NCBI GenBank assembly: GCA_009693345.1
Contig: SHXL01000035.1
Location: 1 to 18,089 of the forward strand
DNA: 18,089 nucleotides
DNA from: Betaproteobacteria bacterium
Lineage (GTDB): Bacteria; Pseudomonadota; Gammaproteobacteria; Burkholderiales; SG8-39
Direction of reading: 5' to 3'
The position numbers were made by a program, and so were the translations under genes. The notes under the pieces were generated by a model. That model did no database searches. It saw only the letters and a list, made by a program, of their open reading frames with translations, and had not been told where the DNA came from. Each line of letters begins with the position of its first letter. Within the stretch, counting starts at the first letter, position 1. This document shows, in pieces, positions 1-6,722 of this stretch.

Positions 1-197
1 AGCATCCCCGATTCGGTCTCGGCGACGCGCGGCACGGGATTGCCGATGCGCCGCTTCGGCGTAACGCTCTTCGTGACCAGCGCGCCGAGCCGGCCCAGAC
101 CCATCGCCCGGGCGTATTCGTGCGCAAAGCAGCCCGAGGCCGGCATCACCGGGTTCTTGAGTATCAGCGAACCGATGCTTACTCTGAGATCAGCCAA
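1..197 (-). CDS. pyrD: Dihydroorotate dehydrogenase catalytic subunit, N-terminal part (class 1B-like), runs off the window
   Basis: The minus strand encodes the N-terminus of a PyrD-family FMN protein. After a short beta-strand (VSIGSLILKNPVMPASG) comes GCFAHEYARAMGLGRLGALVTK, which matches the first strands of the TIM barrel where FMN binds. Only about 65 residues are inside the window. Dihydroorotate dehydrogenase interconverts dihydroorotate and orotate. The adjacent pyrK marks this as the class 1B heterotetramer (PyrD2 PyrK2), cytosolic and NAD-linked, rather than the quinone-linked class 2 enzyme usual in Betaproteobacteria. No ATG lies near the family's N-terminus. I chose a TTG at 197 preceded by an AGG six bases upstream, giving an 8-base overlap with the pyrK stop. 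The start is uncertain; the family call is good. The related dihydropyrimidine dehydrogenase subunit is an alternative that the missing C-terminus prevents excluding. Confidence 0.8.
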   Translation of the reverse strand, partial: MADLRVSIGSLILKNPVMPASGCFAHEYARAMGLGRLGALVTKSVTPKRRIGNPVPRVAETESGM

Positions 198-996
198 ACT
201 GCACCTCGCCCGCCACCGCCGCGATCGGGAACACCGGCCCCTCACAGCACACGCGGTGGAATACCTTCGTGCCGTCCTCGTTGAAAAGGCGCACGCAGGA
301 CAGGCACACGCCCATCGCGCAAGCCATCTGCTGCTCCAGGGCCACTTCCCCCGCAGTCGAACCAAGAATGTTTTGCAGGAGAGCGAGAAGCCTGTTGGAC
401 CCGCAGGTATAGACCATATCGGGCCGCTCCCGCTCGAGGATCCTCCCGAGCAGCGGCTCGACACGTTCCACGGCGGAACCGCCATCGGAGTCGAACACCG
501 CGTGCAGGTCGGCCGGCGCGCCGCGCAGGAACTCTTCGCGCATCAGGTCGGCAGGCGCGCGCGCCGAAAGCAGCGCGGTGATGGCGACGCCGGCGCGCGC
601 GGCGAGCGGCACGAGCGGCGCCATGGTGGCAAGCCCGACGCCGCGCGCGACGAGGAGCACCCGCTTCCAGTCAGACGAGAAGCTGAATCCCGCGCCCAGC
701 GGTCCGACGATGGTGAGGGAGCCGCCCGGCTTCAGGCGCTCCAGGGCGCGCGTCCCGACGCCCTTCACGTGGTAAAGGAATTCGATGCGATCCTCTTCGG
801 GCCCGATGCCATAGACGCTCATCGGCCGGCGCAAGAACGGCGCCTCGGTGTCAGTAACCGGACAGGCGAGCTGGAAGAATTGCCCTGCCACGGTGTGGCG
901 CGCCAGCGGCAGCGGGCAGGCGAGGCGCAAGTACTTGTAGCGCGCGTTCACCCACCGGTTCTCGACCACGGTGCAGGCGTGGGTTCCGACCTTCAT
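190..996 (-). CDS. pyrK: Dihydroorotate dehydrogenase electron-transfer subunit (FAD / 2Fe-2S)
   Basis: A 268-residue protein of the ferredoxin-reductase-like family that passes electrons between NAD(H) and the PyrD flavin through FAD and a 2Fe-2S cluster. Visible parts in order: a beta-barrel FAD domain with RRPMS at residues 56-60; an NAD-binding segment, LLVARGVGLATM around 114-125, where the usual GGG start is replaced by ARG; and a C-terminal cluster motif with Cys226, Cys231, Cys234 and Cys250 (C-X4-C-X2-C-X15-C). The length is close to the usual 250-270 residues. The ATG at 996 overlaps the dctM stop as ATGA, so translation is probably coupled. A much longer open frame extends upstream into dctM, but that part is out of frame with the real transporter and is not coding. 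The cysteine pattern and the pyrD neighbour make PyrK more likely than another oxidoreductase of the family. Confidence 0.85.
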   Translation of the reverse strand: MKVGTHACTVVENRWVNARYKYLRLACPLPLARHTVAGQFFQLACPVTDTEAPFLRRPMSVYGIGPEEDRIEFLYHVKGVGTRALERLKPGGSLTIVGPLGAGFSFSSDWKRVLLVARGVGLATMAPLVPLAARAGVAITALLSARAPADLMREEFLRGAPADLHAVFDSDGGSAVERVEPLLGRILERERPDMVYTCGSNRLLALLQNILGSTAGEVALEQQMACAMGVCLSCVRLFNEDGTKVFHRVCCEGPVFPIAAVAGEVQFG

Positions 997-2273
997 AGCA
1001 GCAGTTTGGGCAGCGCCGTGGAGATCGACGGCACGTAGCTGATCAGCACGAGCACCGCGATATTGACCAGCACGAAGCGCCCTATGCCGGCGACCACGTT
1101 CTCGACCGGTCGGTTGAGCGTGCCCGCGGCGACGAACAGATCGAGCCCGAAGGGAGGGGTGATCATCCCGATGCAGATGTTGAGCGTGACCAGCAGCCCG
1201 AAGTGCACCGGGTCGATGCCGAGCGCGGTCGCTACCGGATAGAGCGTCGGCACGAACAGGAGCAGGATCGAGTTCGGGTCGATGAACATGCCCGCGATGA
1301 ACAGCAGGACGTTGACGAACAGCAGGAACATGACCCAGTTCATGTTCATCTCGCGCACGAAATCGAGCACGATCCGCGGCAGATTGGCGAGTATCACGAA
1401 GTGCGACAGCAGCGCGCCCATCGCGAGCAGGATGAAGATCGTCGACACCGCCACCGCGCTCGATTCCGCGATTGCCACCAGCTGCCGCAGCCCGATCGCG
1501 CGGTAGACCACCATCTCGACGAACATTGCATAGACCACCGCGACCGCGGCGGCCTCGGTTGCAGTGAAAGTTCCCGAATAGATGCCGCCGAGGATCACGA
1601 GCGGCAGTCCGAGCGCCCACGCGCCGGCGCCGATCGCCGCGAAGCGCTCGCCCGGCTTCGGTTTTTCCGCGCGCCGCGCCCCCACGCGCCACGTTTCCCA
1701 TTGCACCAGAACCATGAAGGCAAGGCCCAGCACTATCCCCACCACCAGGCCGCCCGCGAACAGCGCCGCGATCGAAGTGCCGGTGATCCAGCCATAGATG
1801 ATCATCGTGATCGAAGGCGGAATCAGCAGCGCGCATTCGGCCGACGAGGCGATCAGGCCGAGGCTGAATTTTTCCGAGTAGCCTGCACGCTGCAGCTCCG
1901 GGTAGCACAGCCGGCCGAGCGCCGCGACGGTGGCAGGCGCCGAACCGCATACCGCGCCGAATGCCATGCAGGATCCGACCGTCGTATGGCCGATGCCGCC
2001 CGGGTAATGCCCCACCAGCGCACGCACCGTCGCGGTCAGGCGCTGCGCGATGACGCCGTGCGCCATGAGCTCGGCGGCGAAGATGAAGAACGGGATCGAA
2101 AGCAGCGTGCCTACGTTGACGCCGCCCATGATCTTCTGCGGAATGATGACATCGGGCATTGCTGCGTAGTACGCCGCCTTGGCGAGCAGGGCGGGCACTC
2201 CCATGACGAGCAGCATCTCGAAACCGAGCGCCAGCATTGCGAAAGCGAGAATGCAGAATGCGACGATGAGCAT
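993..2273 (-). CDS. dctM: TRAP transporter large membrane subunit (DctM family)
   Basis: A 426-residue, strongly hydrophobic protein with about a dozen membrane helices, the standard size for a separate DctM subunit. Family-typical segments are SIPFFIFAAELMAHG near residue 60, GSAPATVAALG near 112, SAECALLIPPSITMIIYG near 150, and NICIGMITPPFGLDLFV near the C-terminus. DctM forms the sodium-coupled translocation path in the inner membrane and works with the small subunit DctQ and the periplasmic binding protein DctP, both encoded just upstream. The ATG at 2273 has a good GGAGGG ribosome site seven bases before it and lies 14 bases after dctQ. Its stop overlaps pyrK by four bases. That links transport to dihydroorotate metabolism, so the substrate is probably orotate, dihydroorotate or a similar carboxylate; this is inference from context. 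Confidence 0.93.
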   Translation of the reverse strand: MLIVAFCILAFAMLALGFEMLLVMGVPALLAKAAYYAAMPDVIIPQKIMGGVNVGTLLSIPFFIFAAELMAHGVIAQRLTATVRALVGHYPGGIGHTTVGSCMAFGAVCGSAPATVAALGRLCYPELQRAGYSEKFSLGLIASSAECALLIPPSITMIIYGWITGTSIAALFAGGLVVGIVLGLAFMVLVQWETWRVGARRAEKPKPGERFAAIGAGAWALGLPLVILGGIYSGTFTATEAAAVAVVYAMFVEMVVYRAIGLRQLVAIAESSAVAVSTIFILLAMGALLSHFVILANLPRIVLDFVREMNMNWVMFLLFVNVLLFIAGMFIDPNSILLLFVPTLYPVATALGIDPVHFGLLVTLNICIGMITPPFGLDLFVAAGTLNRPVENVVAGIGRFVLVNIAVLVLISYVPSISTALPKLLL

Positions 2274-2287
2274 GCCGCGCCCTCCAG

Positions 2288-2827
2288 TCAGTGCACGAGC
2301 GACGCGGCGGGCGCCGCGAACCGGCCTTCGCCGGCGCGCAGCTCGAGCACATAGCGCAGACCGAGGAGCGCAAACCCGACCGGCATCGCCGCGTACAGCC
2401 AGCCCATGGACAGGTCCAGCGTCGGGCTGGATTGGCCGCTTCTGACGACGAACAGGGTGATGTCGAATGACAGCTTGGCAACGTAGAAACTGAAGGCGAG
2501 GCCGGTGAGGTCGATGAGCAGCTTGGCCGAACGGCGCAGCCCGGGCGCCAGGCGCTGCAGCAGGCTCGTCATGGCGATGTGACGACCGCGCTCCAGGGCG
2601 AGGCCGAGGCCGAGGAACACCACCCAGGCGAGGCAGAACAGGCAGGCCTCCTCGATCCAGGCGAACCTGGCAGCCTGGGCGGGCACCAGCTCGCGCACCG
2701 CGACATTGAAAGCGTAGATCAGCGCCATCAGGATCATGAGCGCGGCAGCCACACCACGCTCAAGCCACCGCAGCGTATCGAGCGCCGCGCCCAAGTCAGT
2801 TGCCGAGCTTTTTGCGCTCCTGCTCAT
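2288..2827 (-). CDS. dctQ: TRAP transporter small membrane subunit (DctQ family)
   Basis: A 179-residue protein with four predicted membrane helices, the normal DctQ layout. The helices lie roughly at residues 28-48, 60-79, 100-125 and 140-160. The family feature FAWIEEACLFCLAWVVFLGLG is visible around residues 54-74, followed by a basic loop (ERGRHIAMT). DctQ bridges DctP and DctM in tripartite ATP-independent periplasmic transporters. It lies between those two genes on one strand. The listed ATG overlaps the end of dctP by 32 bases and lacks a clear ribosome site. A TTG at 2794, one base after the dctP stop, is an alternative start that would shorten the protein by 11 residues without losing a helix. 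Confidence 0.88.
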   Translation of the reverse strand: MSRSAKSSATDLGAALDTLRWLERGVAAALMILMALIYAFNVAVRELVPAQAARFAWIEEACLFCLAWVVFLGLGLALERGRHIAMTSLLQRLAPGLRRSAKLLIDLTGLAFSFYVAKLSFDITLFVVRSGQSSPTLDLSMGWLYAAMPVGFALLGLRYVLELRAGEGRFAAPAASLVH

Positions 2828-3827
2828 AGAGCGCGATCAGCTTTTGGCCTTCGCCGCCGGCGCGCTCCAGATAAGCGGCGCGCGAACGGGCGTACATCGC
2901 TTCGCGGATGCGCGCACGCTCCTTTTCGTCGGCGACGCGCACGTTGGTCTTGCCCGAAGCGCGGATGATCTCGAGCGCGGCATTCTGCGCCGCATCCTTG
3001 TTCTTCTCGAACTCCGGGCGCACCTCGTCGAACGCCTTGACGATGGCGTCGCGGTGCGCCACCGGCAGCTTCTGCCACCAGTCGGGGTTGAACAGCACCA
3101 CGTCCTCCATCACGCCGTGCTCGGTGACCACCAGGTTCTTCTGCACCTCGTGGAATTTCATCGTCGAGATGGTGTCGAGCGGGTTTTCCTGCCCGTCGAC
3201 CACCCCGGTCTGCAGCGCGGTGTAGAGCTCGCCGAACTGGATCGCGACCGCGGAGGCATTCACCGCGGCAAACTGCTCCATCAGGATCTTGGAGTCCATC
3301 ACCCGGAATTTCTGGCCTTTCATCGCCTCGAGCGACTCGAGCGACTTGTTCGAAGTGAGCGACTTGCGCCCGTTCGGCCACAGCGTGATGGCGACGAAGC
3401 CGCGGGAAGAGAACGAGTCGAGCAGCGCCCTGCCGAACGGGCCGGCTCGCAGCACCTGCGCTGCCGCGCGGTCCGACGGGAAGAGGTAGGGAATGTCGAG
3501 GACCGAGACGGCGGGGTTGAAGCCGCCGAGGAAGGCCGCCGGCATCACGGTTCCTTCGCTGGTGCCAAGCTGCGTGCCCTCGATCATCTGGCGCGCGTTG
3601 CCGAGCTGCGACGACGGGAAGAGCTGGAACTCGACTTCGCCGCCGGTGCGGCTCTTCACCAGTTCGGCAACCTTGAGCAGGCCTTGGTGGCGCGGCTGCG
3701 CCGCCGCCTCGAGGTGGCCGATCTTGGCGGTGTATTTGGCCTTGGGCTGGGCCTGCGCAAGACCGAAGGCGAGCGAGAGCGTCCCGGCGACGGCGACGGC
3801 GAGAAGGTTGCGGCGATACGGACTCAT
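2796..3827 (-). CDS. dctP: TRAP transporter substrate-binding protein (DctP family)
   Basis: A 343-residue periplasmic binding protein. It starts with a signal peptide (basic MSPYRRN, hydrophobic core, likely cleavage after Ala26 in AQA-Q). The mature part has the family marks: SQLGNARQMIEGTQLGTSEG near residues 74-92, the carboxylate-binding arginine in KFRVMDSK (Arg175), and ELYTALQTGVVDGQENP near 200-216. Arg175 corresponds to the arginine that salt-bridges the substrate carboxylate in most characterised TRAP binding proteins, so a carboxylate ligand is likely. Orotate or dihydroorotate would fit the neighbours pyrK and pyrD, but the sequence alone does not prove it. The ATG is preceded by GGAGG at seven bases. 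The gene is first in a minus-strand unit dctP-dctQ-dctM-pyrK-pyrD and is divergent from an XRE regulator. Confidence 0.93.
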   Translation of the reverse strand: MSPYRRNLLAVAVAGTLSLAFGLAQAQPKAKYTAKIGHLEAAAQPRHQGLLKVAELVKSRTGGEVEFQLFPSSQLGNARQMIEGTQLGTSEGTVMPAAFLGGFNPAVSVLDIPYLFPSDRAAAQVLRAGPFGRALLDSFSSRGFVAITLWPNGRKSLTSNKSLESLEAMKGQKFRVMDSKILMEQFAAVNASAVAIQFGELYTALQTGVVDGQENPLDTISTMKFHEVQKNLVVTEHGVMEDVVLFNPDWWQKLPVAHRDAIVKAFDEVRPEFEKNKDAAQNAALEIIRASGKTNVRVADEKERARIREAMYARSRAAYLERAGGEGQKLIALYEQERKKLGN

Positions 3828-3865
3828 AGGCGGGCCTCCATGGTGAGATCTGGCAGGAAGCGGCG

Positions 3866-3895
3866 ACTTTATCCATTTTTTGAGACAACTGTCAA
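3866..3895 (-). promoter_or_regulatory. Likely sigma70 promoter of the dctPQM-pyrKD unit
   Basis: Read on the minus strand, a perfect TTGACA (-35, 3895-3890) is followed after 18 bases by TAAAGT (-10, 3871-3866), about 40 bases before the dctP ATG. This AT-rich patch stands out in the GC-rich surroundings. The assignment rests on consensus matching only. Confidence 0.55.
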
Positions 3896-3920
3896 TATTC
3901 TGCTACAGGGGTCTGCTACA
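3880..3920. promoter_or_regulatory. Candidate operator in the divergent dctP / XRE-regulator spacer
   Basis: The 106-base spacer holds a short inverted repeat GACA-AC-TGTC (3883-3892), which overlaps the minus-strand -35 element, and a direct repeat TCTGCTACA at 3899-3907 and 3912-3920, with a 13-base period. A TTGAGA on the plus strand (3880-3885) could serve as a weak -35 for the regulator. Both repeats are placed where the divergent XRE protein could bind to control itself and the transporter. This is inference from position and symmetry. Confidence 0.35.
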
Positions 3921-3933
3921 CTCGCCCCGCTCC

Positions 3934-4977
3934 ATGCGTACCCCCGCCCAGCCACCCCCTGCGAAGCTCGACCTGCGCGAGATCGGCAGCCGCCTGCGCG
4001 TCTACCGCCTCGGGGCCCGGGCGAGCGCGGCGGCCCTCGCGCGCAAGCTCGGGGTGTCGCGCGCCGCGCTGTACCGCATCGAGGACGGGCAGATGATCAA
4101 GATCGAGGTGCTGGAGCGGCTGGCACAGATGCTCGGCACCTCGCTGCCCTCGCTCCTTGGTGCCGGTGTCGAGTACCACCCGCGGGCGCCCAGCTATTTC
4201 GCCCGCATGCAGCAGCTGGAATCCGGAGCCGAGCGCATCGTTGCGCACTTCAACCCGGTGTCGTACCTGCTCACCTCGGATGCCTATTCGCAGTCCATGC
4301 GCACGATGCTCGAGGAGAGCGTGCCGGCGGACCCGCGCGTGCGGCCGGCGGCGCTCGCAGAAGCGCGCGCCGTGTGGCGGATCCTGGAAGCGCGCAAGCG
4401 CGCAGCGCGCATCCGTCGGCCGGCGATCGTCAATCTGGTCGGGGTGCCGGAGATCGAACGGCTGCTCGACATCGGCCTGGTGGGGCGGCTCGACCTGCCG
4501 GAGGCCGAACGCGCCCGGCGCCGGCTGGCGGCCTGCCGCGAGGTCGAGCACCTTTCCTCGCTCATGGAGCATGAGCCCTTCGGCACGCAGATCGGGCTGA
4601 TCGAGGACACCCTGCCCAACGTCACTTTTCAGCTTTTCTATGCCGGCGCGGAGGTGCGCCTCGCGGTCAGCCCATTCCGCCTCGGGGAGTTGCCGAACGT
4701 CCGCTTCGGCGTGGCGAGCGTCACCGCAGCGCGCGAAGCGGTTTCGCTCTACGAGGCGCTCGTGAAGGAACTATGGGCCCGTTCGCTGCGCGGGAGAGCG
4801 GGGGCGCGCCGGCTGCTCGAGCTCGCCGGCGCGTCGCGCGCGGCCAGCGCCGGAGGAGGGGTCAGGCGGCGGGAAACGCGGAGGCGCCGCCGTGCGCCGC
4901 CGACCACTTCGCCGGTGCGTGCAGGAAGCTCTCGACCTCGGCCACCTGTGCCGGGGCCAGGTAGCCGCCCTTCTTGA
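3934..4977 (+). CDS. XRE-family (helix-turn-helix) transcriptional regulator with unknown effector domain
   Basis: A 347-residue protein. Residues about 16-75 form a Cro/CI-type helix-turn-helix: IGSRLRVYRLGARASAAALARKLGVSRAALYRIEDG, then helices ending in LERLAQMLGTSLPSLL. A longer region (about 80-285) follows that I do not recognise as a named ligand domain; it includes VSYLLTSDAYSQSM and LFYAGAEVRLAVSPFRLGE. It probably senses the transported compound or a product. The gene is divergent from dctP, the usual place for a local regulator. I chose the ATG at 3934; an in-frame TTG at 3880 lies inside the promoter patch and is unlikely. The last 40 or so residues are an Arg/Pro-rich tail that overlaps the convergent pyrE by 116 bases, and may be readthrough after loss of an ancestral stop. 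Confidence 0.82.
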   Translation: MRTPAQPPPAKLDLREIGSRLRVYRLGARASAAALARKLGVSRAALYRIEDGQMIKIEVLERLAQMLGTSLPSLLGAGVEYHPRAPSYFARMQQLESGAERIVAHFNPVSYLLTSDAYSQSMRTMLEESVPADPRVRPAALAEARAVWRILEARKRAARIRRPAIVNLVGVPEIERLLDIGLVGRLDLPEAERARRRLAACREVEHLSSLMEHEPFGTQIGLIEDTLPNVTFQLFYAGAEVRLAVSPFRLGELPNVRFGVASVTAAREAVSLYEALVKELWARSLRGRAGARRLLELAGASRAASAGGGVRRRETRRRRRAPPTTSPVRAGSSRPRPPVPGPGSRPS

Positions 4978-5551
4978 CCACGGCGAGGATATCCCACCAG
5001 GTGGCGAGGTGGTGCAGCCGCACCCCCAACTCGCTCATCACTTTCTTCGACTCGGGGAAGATGTCGTAGTAGAAGTTGACGAAGACGTGATCGACCACCG
5101 CGCCCGCGTCGCGCAGCGCCTTGCAGAAGTTGATCTTCGAGCGTCCGTCGGTGGTGAGGTCCTCCACCAGCAGGGTTCTCGCCCCTGCGCGGATGTCGCC
5201 CTCGATCTGGGCGTTGCGGCCGAATCCCTTGGGCTTCTTGCGGATGTACTGCATCGGCAGCCCGAAGCGGTCGGCGATCCACGCCGCGTACGGAATGCCC
5301 GCGGTTTCGCCGCCCGCGATGACGTCGAACTGCTCGAAGCCGGCGTCACGCGACAGGGTGGCGGCGGCGAAATCCACCAACTGCGTGCGGATGCGCGGAT
5401 AGAAGATGAGCTTGCGGCAATCGATGTAGACCGGGCTCGCCCAGCCGGACGTGAAGATAAAAGGCTTGTCTTCCGAAAACAGCACCGCCTTCACCTCGAG
5501 CAACATCCTGGCGGTGGTATCGGCGATGAAGGCTGGATCTGCGGAATGCAT
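4862..5551 (-). CDS. pyrE: Orotate phosphoribosyltransferase
   Basis: A 229-residue type I phosphoribosyltransferase that joins orotate to PRPP to give OMP in pyrimidine synthesis. The PRPP-binding motif TLLVEDLTTDGRSK lies at residues 126-139. The mobile catalytic loop is represented by RKKPKGFGRNAQIEG (104-118), and the N-terminal substrate region by FTSGWASPVYIDCRKLI (33-49). In my recollection of the families, the MLLEVKAVLF..SPVYIDCRKLI type resembles alphaproteobacterial PyrE more than the usual betaproteobacterial form, so this may be a second, module-specific copy; a search would be needed. The gene is convergent with the XRE regulator and near pyrK/pyrD and the TRAP genes. The ATG at 5551 fits the family N-terminus. 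The C-terminal Ala-rich tail is slightly longer than in E. coli PyrE (213 residues). Confidence 0.92.
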   Translation of the reverse strand: MHSADPAFIADTTARMLLEVKAVLFSEDKPFIFTSGWASPVYIDCRKLIFYPRIRTQLVDFAAATLSRDAGFEQFDVIAGGETAGIPYAAWIADRFGLPMQYIRKKPKGFGRNAQIEGDIRAGARTLLVEDLTTDGRSKINFCKALRDAGAVVDHVFVNFYYDIFPESKKVMSELGVRLHHLATWWDILAVVKKGGYLAPAQVAEVESFLHAPAKWSAAHGGASAFPAA

Positions 5552-5576
5552 GGCGTGGGCTGACGTGGCGCGGCGG

Positions 5577-5618
5577 ATTCTAGCAGGTCAACGTCCGGGC
5601 GCTCCGGCGCGTTAGAAT
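5577..5618. promoter_or_regulatory. Divergent -10-like hexamers between pyrE and the DUF4124 gene
   Basis: The hexamer TAGAAT occurs on the plus strand at 5613-5618 (about 30 bases before the DUF4124 gene) and on the minus strand at 5582-5577 (about 26 bases before pyrE). Each matches the sigma70 -10 consensus at five of six positions and is suitably placed for its downstream gene. Matching -35 boxes are weak, so this is a modest call. Confidence 0.35.
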
Positions 5619-5647
5619 CGGGGCAACAACGTATTCCGGGGATAGTC

Positions 5648-6256
5648 ATGCTGCGCGCCGTTCTGATCGTCGTCATCGCCGCCCTGCCCATGGTCGCCGA
5701 GGCGCAGTCCTACCGCTGCACCGGCAAGGACGGCAAGAAATACTACGGCCAGAGCGTGCCGCCGCAATGCGTCGGCCAGCCGGTGGAACAGCTCAACGCA
5801 CAAGGCATGGTGACCAAACGCATCGATGCGGCAGCCTCCGCCGCCGAGCGCGAGAAGAAGGCGGCCGAAGAGGAAGACCGCAAGAAGCGCGATGCGATCA
5901 CCAAGGAAGATGGGCGCCGCAACCGCGCGCTGCTCGCCACCTACACCAGCGAGAAGGAGATCGAAAACGCGCGCGGGCGCGCGCTGCAGGAGAACCAGCT
6001 CGCGGTGAAGGACGTCGAGAGCAAGATCGCCCTGCTTAAGAAGCGCAAGGCCGACCTCACCAAGGAACTCGACTTCTTCCAGGGAAAGAACAAGCCGCCG
6101 GCGAAGCTCGGCCAGGACATCCAGGACGCGGAGATCGACATCAAGGCGCAGGAAGGCCTGCTCGCGGCGAAGAAAAAGGAAGTCGATTCGATCAACACGA
6201 AGTACGACGAGGACAAGAAACGCTACGTCGAACTCACCAAGGGTGCCGGCAAATGA
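5648..6256 (+). CDS. Exported DUF4124-type protein with long coiled coil
   Basis: A 202-residue protein. A signal peptide (residues 1-19, ending VAEA before QSY) is followed by a short domain, YRCTGKDGKKYYGQSVPPQCVG, which resembles DUF4124, a small domain common in exported proteobacterial proteins. From about residue 60 to the end the sequence is charged, Lys/Glu/Ala-rich and strongly helical (AEREKKAAEEEDRKKRD, then LAVKDVESKIALLKKRKADL), so a coiled coil is likely. Function is unknown; an envelope or periplasmic scaffold role is only a guess. The ATG at 5648 is preceded by a GGGGAT ribosome-site-like stretch. The stop overlaps the next gene as ATGA, so the two are probably made together. 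Confidence 0.82.
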   Translation: MLRAVLIVVIAALPMVAEAQSYRCTGKDGKKYYGQSVPPQCVGQPVEQLNAQGMVTKRIDAAASAAEREKKAAEEEDRKKRDAITKEDGRRNRALLATYTSEKEIENARGRALQENQLAVKDVESKIALLKKRKADLTKELDFFQGKNKPPAKLGQDIQDAEIDIKAQEGLLAAKKKEVDSINTKYDEDKKRYVELTKGAGK

Positions 6257-6549
6257 CCCGGACGCCCTGCCGCTCTTTGCTCCTCGCGTTCAGCCTGCTG
6301 TGGGCGATCAACGCCGGCACCGAGCGCGTACTCTACAAGAGCACGGACGCGGACGGCAAGGTGACGTATTCGGATCGCCGGAGCGGGGCCGGCGACACGC
6401 GCGTGAAAAGCTGGATGCCGGCAAATCCGGGACGCCACAGTTACGAATCGGCCGTCGTACGCGCGGAATCCGACCGTATCTACTATGCCCGCCTGCTCGC
6501 GGAGCGCCGAAAGCCGGTTCCAGTCGTGATCTACGATCCGCGAGGCTAG
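6253..6549 (+). CDS. Small exported DUF4124-type protein
   Basis: A 98-residue protein with a short signal-like N-terminus (MTRTPCRSLLLAFSLLWAINAG) followed by RVLYKSTDADGKVTYSDR, a good match to the DUF4124 core. The C-terminal half (AESDRIYYARLLAERRKPVPVVIYDPRG) is a helix followed by a short strand. The protein is complete; the frame has no sign of damage. Function is unknown. Its ATG overlaps the stop of the preceding DUF4124 gene by four bases. The 173 bases that follow, before the J-domain gene, hold no feature I can support. Confidence 0.75.
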   Translation: MTRTPCRSLLLAFSLLWAINAGTERVLYKSTDADGKVTYSDRRSGAGDTRVKSWMPANPGRHSYESAVVRAESDRIYYARLLAERRKPVPVVIYDPRG

Positions 6550-6722
6550 CAAGCAGCTCAGTCCCGGCCCGCAAATGCTTTCATCCTCGGGGTGCCGCGG
6601 CGCGGCCGATGGGACCCGAACCTTCCGCTCTCTCCGGCGCCAAGCCTGGAGCGCGAGTATTTCTATAGCGGCAGATAACGCCGCGAAATCCGAAAACGCC
6701 ACTTGCAGTCAAGAAGACAGTC

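Noticed and set aside
1203..2354. A 383-codon plus-strand open frame antisense to dctM
   Set aside because: Composition is Arg/His/Asp/Glu-rich as expected for the complement of membrane-helix codons; DctM is the real gene.
190..2481. A 763-codon minus-strand open frame that includes pyrK at its end
   Set aside because: Upstream of 996 it runs out of frame across dctM, whose true frame shows clear membrane helices; the extension is Arg-rich and low-complexity.
3880..3933. Extended N-terminus of the XRE regulator from a TTG
   Set aside because: It would place the start inside the AT-rich promoter patch and add residues without resemblance to the family; the ATG at 3934 precedes the helix-turn-helix properly.
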